64,000 nt of DNA. It comes from Rhodothermia bacterium. GTDB lineage: Bacteria > Bacteroidota > Rhodothermia > Rhodothermales > UBA2364. This document shows positions 8,201 through 17,744 of the stretch, one piece after another (the first letter of the stretch is position 1; each line of letters opens with the position of its first letter). The notes beneath the pieces were generated by a model. That model had not been told where the DNA came from, did no database searches, and worked only from the letters and a program-made list of their open reading frames with translations. The position numbers and the translations under genes were made by a program. The DNA lies in NCBI GenBank assembly GCA_017303715.1, contig JAFLBZ010000010.1, positions 61,593 to 125,592 of the forward strand, given 5' to 3'.

Positions 8201-10984
8201 TTAAAAATCCACTCGAAGCGAGCCAGCAGGCATAAAAGGGGTTAGAGTGCGTTCTTGGTGCTGGTATTCATATCCAGAGATGCCAATGCTTGGCCGTTCG
8301 AACCACCATTCGGCCACATTTTTCCGGTTCAACACGTTTAGACACTCCACCCGAATCTGGATTTTTGCTTTCCCCATAGCCTGCGAAAAAGCAAATCCGG
8401 TATCCCATTGCATAAACATGGGTAAAACATGTTTTTCTGGTTCATGCAGGTTAAAGTCCCCAAAAACCGCCTCTAAATTCGCATTTACAAGGTAATCGTA
8501 ATACGCTTTTCGGAATGCCCACGTCCGCCCAGTGCTTACCCGTCCATTGAGGGTCCACTTTATGTTTTGGGAAAATTGTATTTTAAGGGAAGCCAAAAAG
8601 CGGTTTGGCTCCGACCAAGCAGCGGGTTTTGCAATTTGTAGCGCCAAGTTTTCAGAATTTTTTTCTGGTTGAGTGGTACGCATGGCGAGGGAATAATCAT
8701 AGCGAACGACGGCTTCTAAAGCGGTATTTTTCCATTTCGCCTCCAGCCCAAGTCCGGCAGCTTTTCCTTTGGCAAATCCAGTAATTTCATCAACTTGGGT
8801 GGCCTTATTTTTGTTTGTAAACCACTCCCAAAGTTGTTCATAATCTATAATGCGTAGGTGACGAAGTGCTTTCTGATAGACCTCTCCGCCAAGCTCAAAA
8901 CCAAAATTCGTTTTCCAGTCTAATCTTGCGGCAACATGCCTCCCAAGTGGTGGTTCTTGATCAGAGATAGGAATCCAAAACCGCATAGAAGGCAATAAGG
9001 CACTTGGGCTAAAGCTACTGAACTCAAATTGTTGGACAAATTGCCGATACAACCCTGCGGCCACAAAACCAGCGAGACGTCCGCCGCCAAAAGGACGATC
9101 CAACAGCCGAAGAACCGCTCTCGGCTCGGCATAAAATCCTTGATGCACCAACCATGTGCTGCGAATGCCCAATTCCACCCGACCATAAGGCCGGAGCGGC
9201 TGTAAAAAAGAAGCATATCCCGAAAAACGCGGTTGAGTGATTGAAATATCCACAATTTGATGGGTTAATTGCTTAAAAGCCACCCGATTCCCCGCCCAAA
9301 CCGCATCTAAACCCCATGCCCAGCGAAGGGCAGACCATTTTGCTTGCAACCAAATTTCTTGGTACCGATTCCCATCGTCCGCCGGAATAGGATCATCCCG
9401 CAATTCAAGCACTGAACCGTCTGGCAATAAAATTGGCGTAAACCTTAAATTGGCCAAATAATTGTATTGGTGATTAAGCCGATAGGAAGCGCCGATAGCC
9501 GTCAGACTCCGCAAAACACCTTTGCCCGAAACTCGATTCCAGTTCAGTCGAACTGCACCGTTTCCCCATCGGTAGGTGTCTCGGTTCATTGTTTGTTGCG
9601 TGGTATCTGTGGTCAGATTGTTCCCACTCAAGGTATTCCACCCCAGATACAGTGAGGTTTGCAGTGTATTACCACGCCCAAAATCCCACCTTATGGCTCC
9701 ATGCAGATCGTTAAAATCGGTGGTGGTTTTCTTAAAGGCGGTCAGATCTGGCTTCTTGACACTTCGGGCGGTTTCAAAGAATAGCGGGTTCCGTTGTACA
9801 ATAGCTGCAAATGGGAGAAACTCATCCGGCTGGCTCCAATTTTGGAGGAGACCCCTCAACGAAGCAGGTTGATATATCTTCCCCAAACCCAACCGTGCCG
9901 TAGCCATCGCCTTGATCTGACCACGTTGGTTTTCATTGCGAAAGACCCAGCGTGCATTTAGGCTTAGTTGGTCTATTTGGCTTTCGATGTATTGTTTTTG
10001 GTTTTCTGGCATTCTCAAATTGTGTTCAAAGGCCATAACGCCAGCAAGCGCACTGCCCTCCTCCACCCCAAAGCCGGCTTTGTGTAACGTCATTTGTCCC
10101 ACCGCAAACGGCGAAAAGGCACTCGTAATGCCACGAAGTTGGAGCGGCTCATAAATTGGCATCCCGTCTAACCGAATCAAATGTTCGCCCGCCTCACCGC
10201 CTTGGATGTGAACTTCTCCCCGTGCATCATTCAGGTAAACCCCATTTAACGTGGAGGTACTGCTCAAAACATCTGGCGTACCCAAACCGCGCATGGCCAA
10301 CCTTGCTTCTTCCGACACTTCGTTTTGGCTCATCAACAATTGCCCCTGTTTTCCTTCGATAATTACGGGCAAAACCTCCATGTTTATCGCTCTGAGCCAT
10401 ATATGAACCGAGTCTATTGGCGACAATGGACGTTGTACCTGTACAACAGTGGGTTCAAATCCCAATAAGCGAACATGGAGCGAATATTGTTTTCCACTCA
10501 AGCCCTCCATCCGAAAAGTTGCTTGTTCGTTTAATTTAAGAAGTTGTTGGTTTTCTGCAAGCCAAACCGTTGCTTGCGGAAGTGGTCTTCCAGAGCCAGA
10601 TTCGCGGATCCGGCCAACAATGGAGAACAGGGGTAAATCATAGTTTTTAGATATTTTAGGGTCAAGTCTGCGATCAATCAAAAAGGTACGATTGCCAATA
10701 TTTCGGAAGTGCAAACCGGTTCCCTTTAACAAACATGTTAAAACCACATCTGCTTTCCCTTTCCTCGCACCGCACGATGTTATTAGACCCATCGGAATTT
10801 CTGCTCGGAACACCACATTAAATCCCAAGTCTTTCGAGGTTTCTAATAGCGCCGTTTGCAGGTTTGCCGATTGACCTAAAAGGGGTTGCACGACAAAAAA
10901 AAGGCAACAAAAAAAGCGAAATACTTGGGTTGCTGCCTTCCAAAGAAGTCTATTATATGGTTTAGTACGGCAAGTTTCCTTCAT
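8201..10984 (-). CDS. TonB-dependent receptor with STN signalling domain
   Basis: An outer-membrane receptor of 927 residues. The open frame can be extended to a TTG at 11017, but the ATG at 10984 is the better start; it gives a basic N-terminus followed by a hydrophobic signal segment ending near LLGQ (about 38). Domains: STN (secretin and TonB N-terminal domain) at about 41-104, a carboxypeptidase-regulatory-like domain at about 120-195, a TonB plug at about 215-320 with a GEHLIRLDGMPIYEP-type segment, then the beta-barrel, ending in a terminal Phe (LRVDF). STN domains contact an anti-sigma factor such as FecR, which is encoded immediately upstream. The substrate cannot be deduced. The gene is the last of the sigma-fecR-receptor run. 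Confidence 0.9.
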   Translation of the reverse strand: MKETCRTKPYNRLLWKAATQVFRFFCCLFFVVQPLLGQSANLQTALLETSKDLGFNVVFRAEIPMGLITSCGARKGKADVVLTCLLKGTGLHFRNIGNRTFLIDRRLDPKISKNYDLPLFSIVGRIRESGSGRPLPQATVWLAENQQLLKLNEQATFRMEGLSGKQYSLHVRLLGFEPTVVQVQRPLSPIDSVHIWLRAINMEVLPVIIEGKQGQLLMSQNEVSEEARLAMRGLGTPDVLSSTSTLNGVYLNDARGEVHIQGGEAGEHLIRLDGMPIYEPLQLRGITSAFSPFAVGQMTLHKAGFGVEEGSALAGVMAFEHNLRMPENQKQYIESQIDQLSLNARWVFRNENQRGQIKAMATARLGLGKIYQPASLRGLLQNWSQPDEFLPFAAIVQRNPLFFETARSVKKPDLTAFKKTTTDFNDLHGAIRWDFGRGNTLQTSLYLGWNTLSGNNLTTDTTQQTMNRDTYRWGNGAVRLNWNRVSGKGVLRSLTAIGASYRLNHQYNYLANLRFTPILLPDGSVLELRDDPIPADDGNRYQEIWLQAKWSALRWAWGLDAVWAGNRVAFKQLTHQIVDISITQPRFSGYASFLQPLRPYGRVELGIRSTWLVHQGFYAEPRAVLRLLDRPFGGGRLAGFVAAGLYRQFVQQFEFSSFSPSALLPSMRFWIPISDQEPPLGRHVAARLDWKTNFGFELGGEVYQKALRHLRIIDYEQLWEWFTNKNKATQVDEITGFAKGKAAGLGLEAKWKNTALEAVVRYDYSLAMRTTQPEKNSENLALQIAKPAAWSEPNRFLASLKIQFSQNIKWTLNGRVSTGRTWAFRKAYYDYLVNANLEAVFGDFNLHEPEKHVLPMFMQWDTGFAFSQAMGKAKIQIRVECLNVLNRKNVAEWWFERPSIGISGYEYQHQERTLTPFMPAGSLRVDF

Positions 10985-11017
10985 GAAGCATAGCCCTTTG
11001 GTGTCCTCCAAGCACAA

Positions 11018-11983
11018 TCACCGGAGGATATAGCCTTTACGATTCGATTCAATGCTGCAATTTATTGAAACGCAAAGGTTTTTTAAAATCGTCTCTAAAG
11101 CTGGTTTTTTGGCATAATGAAGTGTGATTTGGATGTTTTTAATGCGTTGGTTATTGACCTTAATCTCCTGCCCATACAAGCGAGCCAGATGTGCCACGAT
11201 GTCCTGCACAGTAGTATGGGTCATGGTCAAGCCACCCTCTTTCCATCCCAAAACGGTCGCAAGATCCGTTTCTTGTGGGTCTTGTACCTTGCCTGAAACC
11301 ACTTCCGCGCGTTGTCCGGGGAGCATCAACATCGCCAAGGAGTCCTGTTTACCTGAAAGTGCCACTTTCCCCGATACCAAGACCACCTCAGTTTGATTGT
11401 TTAGGGTACGGACGCTAAAGCGGGTTCCCAGAACGCGAATGTTGGCATTAAAGGTTTCGACCGCAAACGGTTCTCCGTTTTTCACAATGTCAAAAAAAGC
11501 TTCGCCCTTTAAAAAAGCGTGCCGTCCTTGTTTGGATTGCACAAATTGAACTTCTGAGCCGCTGTTGAGTTGCAGCACCGAACCATCTGGAAGTTTTTCT
11601 TGGCGGAGATCACCAATGCCGGCTGTATAATACTGTTTATCTGATGTTTGATCCTGATTATAAATATAAAACAAGACCGACGTAGCGAAAAGCACCACCG
11701 AGGCTGCAACAGCCCATGCCCATCGTCTATTTTTCGATGGTAAAATCGAGGTTGAGGAAAGTGAAGGGACTAAAGCCGGACGTTGAAGATGAGTCGTTTG
11801 CTTTTCGATATTTGCCCACATGTTCTTGACCACATCAGGGCGATCAAATACGGGCGAAACATCCGCCTTTTCCGAGATTTTCCACACCAATTCCAATTCT
11901 GCGCGGACGTCTTTTGTTAACTCTGGCGTGTCTTTTAAAGCAGTGACCAGCCAATCTGGAGTTTTTGGGGTGTGCTGAGGCAT
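11018..11983 (-). CDS. FecR-type anti-sigma factor
   Basis: A single-pass inner-membrane anti-sigma factor that links the TonB receptor to its ECF sigma factor. An N-terminal cytoplasmic segment (about 1-85) is followed by one transmembrane helix (about 87-107, WAWAVAASVVLFATSVLFYI), the periplasmic FecR domain (YTAGIGDLRQEKLPDGSVLQL through EAFFDIVKNGEPFAVET and VLGTRFSVR) and a C-terminal STN-like domain of the DUF4974 kind. The frame extends to a GTG at 12013 that overlaps the sigma gene; the ATG at 11983, 11 nt after the sigma stop, is the more natural start. The stop at 11018-11020 lies 33 nt upstream of the receptor ATG. Confidence 0.9.
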   Translation of the reverse strand: MPQHTPKTPDWLVTALKDTPELTKDVRAELELVWKISEKADVSPVFDRPDVVKNMWANIEKQTTHLQRPALVPSLSSTSILPSKNRRWAWAVAASVVLFATSVLFYIYNQDQTSDKQYYTAGIGDLRQEKLPDGSVLQLNSGSEVQFVQSKQGRHAFLKGEAFFDIVKNGEPFAVETFNANIRVLGTRFSVRTLNNQTEVVLVSGKVALSGKQDSLAMLMLPGQRAEVVSGKVQDPQETDLATVLGWKEGGLTMTHTTVQDIVAHLARLYGQEIKVNNQRIKNIQITLHYAKKPALETILKNLCVSINCSIESNRKGYILR

Positions 11984-11994
11984 GTTTTTCTTGG

Positions 11995-12579
11995 TTATAG
12001 GTGGTTTTTCCACTCAGGATAATGTTGAATCACCAATTCTCGCAACGTTTGTAAGGCCAATACAATATGACGGTTGACCGTAGCGGGTGAGAGGGACATT
12101 GAGGTTGCAATTTCTTCATGACTCAACCCTGCGTACCGACTTAGGCGAAAGGCTTCTCGCCGTCTTTCCGGCAATGCCTCTATCCACGCCTCCATTTGCT
12201 GCTCCAACAAGTCAGACTGTAAACGCTCGGATGGAATGGGCGCTTGGTCTAAGGTTTGAGCAACCGAATCCAAACGGAGCGTTTTTTGGTTCAACCCGCG
12301 TTTTGCATTGAGTGCCAAGTTTCGGGCAATGGTATAAAGCAGTGAACGGATGGATTTTTCAGGATTGATCTCTGACCGAACATTCCACAACTTGATGAAC
12401 ACTTCTTGCACCACATCTTCGGTCAAGGCTTCATCGCGGACAATCCACCAAACGTATTTCATAAGAGGAATACGCAGCAAGTGGAACAAATGAGAAAACG
12501 CCTCTCTGTCCTCGTTTTTTAGGCGAACGCCCAGAAGTTGAAGGTCATCTGTCGAAGGAATCGCCCGTTCAACGTGCAT
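11995..12579 (-). CDS. ECF RNA polymerase sigma factor (FecI-like)
   Basis: An extracytoplasmic-function sigma factor of 194 residues. Region 2 is seen in YVWWIVRDEALTEDVVQEVF, and region 4 in LPERRREAFRLSRYAGLSHE followed by an EIATSMSLSPATVNRHI helix-turn-helix. The open frame runs to 12693, but that extension overlaps the end of the TPM gene (12653) and is not sigma-like; the ATG at 12579 gives a normal length. With the downstream fecR and TonB receptor it makes a classical cell-surface signalling module: ligand binding outside releases sigma to transcribe the receptor. Confidence 0.92.
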   Translation of the reverse strand: MHVERAIPSTDDLQLLGVRLKNEDREAFSHLFHLLRIPLMKYVWWIVRDEALTEDVVQEVFIKLWNVRSEINPEKSIRSLLYTIARNLALNAKRGLNQKTLRLDSVAQTLDQAPIPSERLQSDLLEQQMEAWIEALPERRREAFRLSRYAGLSHEEIATSMSLSPATVNRHIVLALQTLRELVIQHYPEWKNHL

Positions 12580-12652
12580 AAAGGGTCTTTTTTTGGGGTG
12601 GTTCTTCCTTGATACAGTCAAAATGCGCTGAATGATCAATTGGATAAAAAAA

Positions 12653-14071
12653 CTACCACGTACCGCTTGCACCTGCTCCTCCAGAAGCGCCACCGCCCCA
12701 TGAGCTTACTCCATCGGATGGAGGATCAAAACTCGTTCTATCTGGGGAAGTATCGTCTGAAGAAGACGGCGAATCGTAGGTAATTACAGGCCCTGATGCG
12801 GAAGAAACAAGCGGTTGTGCCTCATAAAAATAACCACAATTTTTACAACGATAAACATATTTCTTTTGTCTCTCATTCTCATATTCACCACTCATGGTCT
12901 GGTGCTTACATTTGCCACATGCCTGAAATCCAAACTTTTTCAAGTCGCAAGGCACTTTTTCGACCACCTTCCCTTCCGCATCCACCCAAACATCATGGCG
13001 GATCGTCTGAAGTGCTTCTTCTACTTTTTCTCCATTGTTGAGGTGAGGTTCTTTTTCGGTTTTTGACAGCCTTCGGATGCCCCTAAAAGGCTTCTTAGCT
13101 TCCGATTTAAAGCGCTTTTGAGGGATATAGACTTTTTGTTTATTGGCATAAGACTTTGCCCAAAGTACATAAGTAGCCCAAAACAAAGGAAACAAGATTT
13201 TTAATTTGCAATAACGGATATGATCAATTAACACCAAATACAACGCTGGATGCCTTTTATATGGAATTGCGTCATTTCTACCCACCCCTATGCACGCCAT
13301 CAACCATGCGATGCCCACACCCAAATAGCCTCCCACAACCCATCTCACGGGCAAAAACACCTCCACCCCAATCCACTGGAGGATTGAAAACACAATATCC
13401 ACCGCAGTCAGAGCCAAACTCCCAAGTGCCAAAGGGTAGAACACCTTATGATAAGGATCGAAAACAACCCGATACAAGCCAAACAAAAACAACAAGATAA
13501 CAACCAGTACCCACCCTTTTTCTACCCAAGACCATAATACTTCTTTTTCGGCTTGTTGGTGTATTTCTTTGGCCAAGTCTGGATTTTTAACCAAGATCAA
13601 GATTTCCTGAATGGCATCCGTTAAGCCCTTTTCATAGGCTTTTTTCCGAAAGGAAGACGCTAAAATCTGATTCCCAAGGTATGCAGTTACATAGTCGGTC
13701 AGGATTGGCTCTAAACCATAACCCACTTCAAAAGCCCATGTTCGGCTTTCGATAACGACAAGCAACAAGACTCCGTTGTCCTTGCCGCGTTGCCCCACGC
13801 CCCAGCGGTTCAGCAACTCGGTGGCCATTGGCTTGGCCGCCATTCCGTTTAACGAACGCACCACCACGACAGCCATTTGCGCACCGGATTCGCGTTCAAA
13901 TTGCGCCAATAACCGATTGAGGTTCATCACTTCGGAAGTGGTCAAGACGTCATCCCGATTGCTTACATAGGAATACTTGCCGTACTGCTTTGGGTTGGGG
14001 ATGTCTTGCGCATATGCAAAATGAAACACATAGCACCACGCAACCACCTGTAAAATCACGTACCGCATCAC
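12653..14071 (-). CDS. TPM-domain membrane protein with zinc ribbon
   Basis: A 472-residue membrane protein. A signal peptide (about 1-22) precedes a TPM (YgcG-type) domain at about 35-165, with the family pattern GAQMAVVVVRSLNG, LLNRWGVGQRGKDNGVLLLV and EVGYGLEPILTDYVTAYL. Three or four transmembrane helices follow between about 180 and 310. A zinc ribbon with two CxxC pairs comes next (CGKC...CKNC), then a Ser-rich, Gly-rich tail ending GGGASGGAGASGTW, the tail typical of this family. TPM proteins have been linked to photosystem repair in plants, but the bacterial role is unclear. The gene is 43 nt downstream of the arginine operon on the same strand, and its end lies 73 nt before the sigma ATG. 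Confidence 0.82.
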   Translation of the reverse strand: MMRYVILQVVAWCYVFHFAYAQDIPNPKQYGKYSYVSNRDDVLTTSEVMNLNRLLAQFERESGAQMAVVVVRSLNGMAAKPMATELLNRWGVGQRGKDNGVLLLVVIESRTWAFEVGYGLEPILTDYVTAYLGNQILASSFRKKAYEKGLTDAIQEILILVKNPDLAKEIHQQAEKEVLWSWVEKGWVLVVILLFLFGLYRVVFDPYHKVFYPLALGSLALTAVDIVFSILQWIGVEVFLPVRWVVGGYLGVGIAWLMACIGVGRNDAIPYKRHPALYLVLIDHIRYCKLKILFPLFWATYVLWAKSYANKQKVYIPQKRFKSEAKKPFRGIRRLSKTEKEPHLNNGEKVEEALQTIRHDVWVDAEGKVVEKVPCDLKKFGFQACGKCKHQTMSGEYENERQKKYVYRCKNCGYFYEAQPLVSSASGPVITYDSPSSSDDTSPDRTSFDPPSDGVSSWGGGASGGAGASGTW

Positions 14072-14114
14072 CTTATTATTTATTCACTTAGATAATTCTT
14101 TTCTTAGAGTAGCC

Positions 14115-15254
14115 TTAGTACCAATTTGTTGAAAAGAGCCAACGAAGTTGTTTTTCGGAAGCGGGCATTTTTCTCAGGAGTGCATTACGTAGCGGGACGA
14201 AATTTTCAGGGCATTTATGCGCCACAGCCCCAATTTGCCGAGACGTTTTCACCACTTTTTGTACCCGTGCCCATCGTTTTTGTTGGTATTGTTGTAGCGC
14301 GTTTTCTAAATGAGACTCATCATCAAGTACTTTTGCCAAAACCAAAGCATCCTCAATGGCCATACAAGCGCCTTGTCCCATATTGGGCGTTGTTCCATGT
14401 GCGGCATCACCCAATAAAATCAAACGTTTATGATAAAATTTTTGAAGAGGCTTGACGTCATAAATATCAGCCCAATGCACTTCTTCCTGTTGGGTATTTT
14501 GCAAGACTTCGGGAATAGGCGCATGAAAGTCCCTAAACAAACTTAGGAGTCCATCTGGAGTCATGACTTCCATTTGGGGATCATGGGGCATGGCATTTTT
14601 GCAGGCAAACCAATACAAACGATCTTGCGACAAAGGAACCAAGCCAAACCGTCTGCCAACTCCCCAAGACTCCGAAAAACCTATAATCGGTTCCGAAAGA
14701 CGTTTTTGGGAAATCACCCCGCGCCAGCAGGTATAGCCCGCAAAGCGTAGTGTCGTACTCGGCCATACTTGCTGCCGCAAAGGAGAATGAAGGCCATCTG
14801 CGGCAACGAGAACATCAAATATTTGCCGTTCTCCCGACGCAAGCACTACCTCAATGGTCTTGTCATGTTGTGAAAACCGGACGCATTGTTGCCCTAAACG
14901 TAGCGTTTCCGGCTTAAGTTCGCCCCGTAAAATCGCATGAAGTTCTGCACGGTGAACCGAAAAATTTTGCCCGATACGTTGATCTTTGTGGCCTTTAAAA
15001 TCGGTTCCCATCAACACCTTGCCCTCATGATCTAGTACGTCAGCCCCGCCAATCCACTGCCCTATTTGTTCCACTTTTTTATCTAAACCCAATAAAGACA
15101 ACGCATAAATGGCATTTGCGGCCAAGACCAATCCTGCTCCTAAAGCTTTTATCTGGCTTGCTTGTTCGAAGAGCTGGACTTCATGCCCTCTTTTTTGTAA
15201 AGCAATGGCGGCAGAAAGCCCTCCAATCCCTGCACCTACAATACCTATGTTCAT
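14115..15254 (-). CDS. FAD-dependent monooxygenase
   Basis: A 379-residue flavoprotein of the class A aromatic hydroxylase fold (UbiH, salicylate or kynurenine hydroxylase-like). It has the dinucleotide-binding GAGIGG at 7-12 and an acidic residue after it (E30), the DG motif at 153-154 (VAADGLHSPLR), and the GD motif at 282-283 (LLGDAAHGTTPNMGQGA). These contact FAD and NAD(P)H and are diagnostic. Its ATG overlaps the argH stop by 4 nt, so it is translationally coupled to the arginine operon as its last gene. Its substrate is unknown; nothing in arginine synthesis needs such an enzyme. Confidence 0.87.
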   Translation of the reverse strand: MNIGIVGAGIGGLSAAIALQKRGHEVQLFEQASQIKALGAGLVLAANAIYALSLLGLDKKVEQIGQWIGGADVLDHEGKVLMGTDFKGHKDQRIGQNFSVHRAELHAILRGELKPETLRLGQQCVRFSQHDKTIEVVLASGERQIFDVLVAADGLHSPLRQQVWPSTTLRFAGYTCWRGVISQKRLSEPIIGFSESWGVGRRFGLVPLSQDRLYWFACKNAMPHDPQMEVMTPDGLLSLFRDFHAPIPEVLQNTQQEEVHWADIYDVKPLQKFYHKRLILLGDAAHGTTPNMGQGACMAIEDALVLAKVLDDESHLENALQQYQQKRWARVQKVVKTSRQIGAVAHKCPENFVPLRNALLRKMPASEKQLRWLFSTNWY

Positions 15255-16555
15255 ACAATAGCTTTCATGATGGCCTCGGCCTTTGTCAAAATCTGATTTC
15301 CTTGCAGGTTTCCCAATGATCCGGGTGTAGGATAGGCTGCAAGAATTTCTGCTACCGACGGCGTATGCAGATTGGCAATATTCTCTGCCGACAAGCGATA
15401 GGCATCTCGGAAGGGGACACCATTCACTACCCGTTCTAAGGCGTCAGCCGTTGCAAACAAATCGGGTGAAAGTTGACTCGCCAAATGGTCTCGGTTAAAC
15501 GTCACTTTGGGTATCACAAGGTTCATGGCGATGAGCATATCTTGCGTCACCTGTACGGCACGCATCACCGCTTCTTTGGTAAGTTGTAAGTCGCGGTGGT
15601 ATCCTGATGGCAGGTTTGCCGGAAGCGAAAGCAAGAGGTGAAGTTCTGCCACCAAACGATGATAACTTGCACGGGCAATTTCGAGGATGTCCGGATTTTG
15701 CTTTTGGGGCATAATGCTACTACCGGTACAATACTCGGCAGGTAACCTCACTGCATTATATTCTGCCGTGTTCATCAGTACCAAATCCGAGGCGGCGCGG
15801 TTAATACTGGCCCCAACCTGTACCAATGCCTGCACCACGTTCATTTCTATCTTCCCACGCGAGAGTTGTACGGCAGTGACATGCAGTTGTACGTCAGAAA
15901 AGCCCAATGAAGCGGCGGAGGCGGCTCTGGGAAGGTCTAAAAACGGCACACCATATCCGGCTGCACTTCCAAGTGGAGAAACATCTACAACTCCGTGTGC
16001 GCCTGCTAAGATTTTAAGATCCATTGTCAAGACTTCGGCATACCCCAAAGCCCAAAGGCCAACCGAAGAAGGCATTGCCCGCTGATAATGCGTATAGCCG
16101 GGCATCAAAACCTCACCATTCTCTGTCCCCAATGCGACAAATGCACGGATGAGAGCATGTGTTTCGTTCATGCAAATCGTTAGCGCATCTTTCAGATAGA
16201 GCCGCAGTGCCGTTAATACTTGATCGTTTCTAGAACGACCTGTATGTATTTTTTTCCCAAGGTCTCCCAATTTTTGGATCAACAACCGCTCAATAACTGT
16301 GTGGCAGTCTTCGTCTTCTGGTAGAACGCTTAGGTCATCCGCAATCGCCTCCAATTCATCTAAGGCACGTTGGATTTGCACCAATTCTTTTTGGGACAAC
16401 ATACCAATTTTTGCAAGCCCTAAAGCATGTCCGCGCGTACCTTTTAGGTCATAAGGCAAAAGCAGGGTATCCCATCGCCAATCTTCACCAACGGTAAAAC
16501 GAATCATCCAATCATCCACTACTTTTCCTTTGCTCCAAATATTTGCATGTGCCAT
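15251..16555 (-). CDS. argH: Argininosuccinate lyase
   Basis: ArgH splits argininosuccinate to arginine and fumarate, the last step of the pathway. The 434-residue protein carries the fumarase/aspartase superfamily signature GSSIMPQKQNP near residues 278-288, with the catalytic Ser in the flexible loop, the substrate-binding GRSRNDQV at 106-113 and TxHxxxAxP-like GYTHYQRAMPSSVG at 153-165. It is somewhat shorter than the usual 455-460 residues. It is 11 nt after the deacetylase gene and overlaps the monooxygenase gene. Confidence 0.95.
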   Translation of the reverse strand: MAHANIWSKGKVVDDWMIRFTVGEDWRWDTLLLPYDLKGTRGHALGLAKIGMLSQKELVQIQRALDELEAIADDLSVLPEDEDCHTVIERLLIQKLGDLGKKIHTGRSRNDQVLTALRLYLKDALTICMNETHALIRAFVALGTENGEVLMPGYTHYQRAMPSSVGLWALGYAEVLTMDLKILAGAHGVVDVSPLGSAAGYGVPFLDLPRAASAASLGFSDVQLHVTAVQLSRGKIEMNVVQALVQVGASINRAASDLVLMNTAEYNAVRLPAEYCTGSSIMPQKQNPDILEIARASYHRLVAELHLLLSLPANLPSGYHRDLQLTKEAVMRAVQVTQDMLIAMNLVIPKVTFNRDHLASQLSPDLFATADALERVVNGVPFRDAYRLSAENIANLHTPSVAEILAAYPTPGSLGNLQGNQILTKAEAIMKAIV

Positions 16556-16566
16556 TACAATACCTT

Positions 16567-17652
16567 TTAAGTCATTTTAAAATAAGAGGTTATAATGTTT
16601 TTATAAACCTCTACTCCTTGCGCCACAGCAGTCAATTCCACATGTTCATCCGGTGTATGGGAAAGTTCAGAATATCCGGGACCGATCTTAACCGTCGGAA
16701 TATTTTTCAGGAAAATCCAATCACTTGCCGTTGGGGAACCGAATGGAATTGCATTTGGAATGGCTTCTAAGCAAGCCTGCACAATTTTTTCGCTGGGTGC
16801 TGTTCCAACGGGGATGATGCGTTTGCTATGCACTTCAACTTCGGAGGCGACAACCGCTTGTACACGCTCAATAATTTCCTCGTGGGTATAAGCGGGCGTA
16901 GAACGGATGTCCACCTTCATCCAGACATGGTCGGGAATGATGTTATGTGCTTTTCCCCCCTCAATCATGGTAACGTGTAAAGAAGGGAAGCCCAGATAGG
17001 CGTCTTCGCGCTCAAACGGAAAGTCTTGGAGTGCCAAAATGTCTTTAGCTGCGATGGAAATAGCATTCAGTCCCAAGTGACCACGGGCAGCATGTGCAGT
17101 ACGCCCTCTTGCGTGCAAGTTCAATATTAACAAGCCTTTTTGAGCAATACAAGGCTGTAAATTTGTCGGTTCACCCACCAAGGCCGCCGAGATTTTCGGT
17201 AAATGCCCATTGTTCACCAAGTCCTCCAAACCATCATAAGTTTTGGAATTTTCCTCACCTGTTGTTAGTGCAACGATAAGTTTTCCGTTTTTTGGTGCAA
17301 AACCGGACGCAAGCAAGGATAAAAAAGCCCATGTCATCGCTGCTCCACTGGCCTTGGCATCTACAGCCCCACGTCCATAGACCTTCCCTTCTACCACCGT
17401 TGGTTCGAATGGCGGGTAAGGATGGCCTTGAGAGGCGGGAACCACATCCAAGTGAGAATTGAGCAACAAGACCTCGTCGCCGCTACCAAGTTCGTACCAG
17501 ACATTGTCTAAATGGCGATGTACTTTAGCGCCTTTTGCCCGCATAAAGGCTTCGAGAAAATCCGCCAAAGGCTTTTCTTCAAAACTCAAACAAGGAAAGC
17601 GCATCATCGTGTGATGCAAATCATGCACATTCTTTATATCACCAAATAGCAT
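16567..17652 (-). CDS. argE: M20-family N-acylornithine deacylase (ArgE type)
   Basis: A zinc-dependent amidohydrolase of family M20, 361 residues. Metal ligands and catalytic residues are visible: H67 and D69 in NSHLDVVP, D98 in GRGAVDAKASG, and the general base pair E133-E134 in TTGEENS. In this operon an acylated intermediate must be deblocked before the argininosuccinate steps, so it should remove the acetyl or succinyl group from N-acylcitrulline or N-acylornithine. Pathways that use an acylornithine carbamoyltransferase deacylate citrulline. The family alone does not fix the acyl group. Confidence 0.88.
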   Translation of the reverse strand: MLFGDIKNVHDLHHTMMRFPCLSFEEKPLADFLEAFMRAKGAKVHRHLDNVWYELGSGDEVLLLNSHLDVVPASQGHPYPPFEPTVVEGKVYGRGAVDAKASGAAMTWAFLSLLASGFAPKNGKLIVALTTGEENSKTYDGLEDLVNNGHLPKISAALVGEPTNLQPCIAQKGLLILNLHARGRTAHAARGHLGLNAISIAAKDILALQDFPFEREDAYLGFPSLHVTMIEGGKAHNIIPDHVWMKVDIRSTPAYTHEEIIERVQAVVASEVEVHSKRIIPVGTAPSEKIVQACLEAIPNAIPFGSPTASDWIFLKNIPTVKIGPGYSELSHTPDEHVELTAVAQGVEVYKNIITSYFKMT

Positions 17653-17744
17653 ATATTTACGTCACTTATAAACGGAAGTCAACTTGTTAAATGTGGTTTA
17701 CCGGTATGACGATGTAAAATACGATTGGTCTTGGTTGCCAATTC

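Noticed and set aside
8170..8235. A 21-codon plus-strand frame starting MSTSKVIEEALKNP
   Set aside because: It overlaps the end of the TonB receptor gene by 35 nt and has no partner, motif or terminator; it could be a fragment but cannot be supported.
10445..10470. GGGTTCAAATCCC resembling a tRNA T-arm
   Set aside because: It lies within the TonB receptor coding sequence and no cloverleaf can be built around it.
12580..12693. N-terminal extension of the ECF sigma factor
   Set aside because: It would overlap the end of the TPM gene by 41 nt and adds 38 residues unlike any sigma region.
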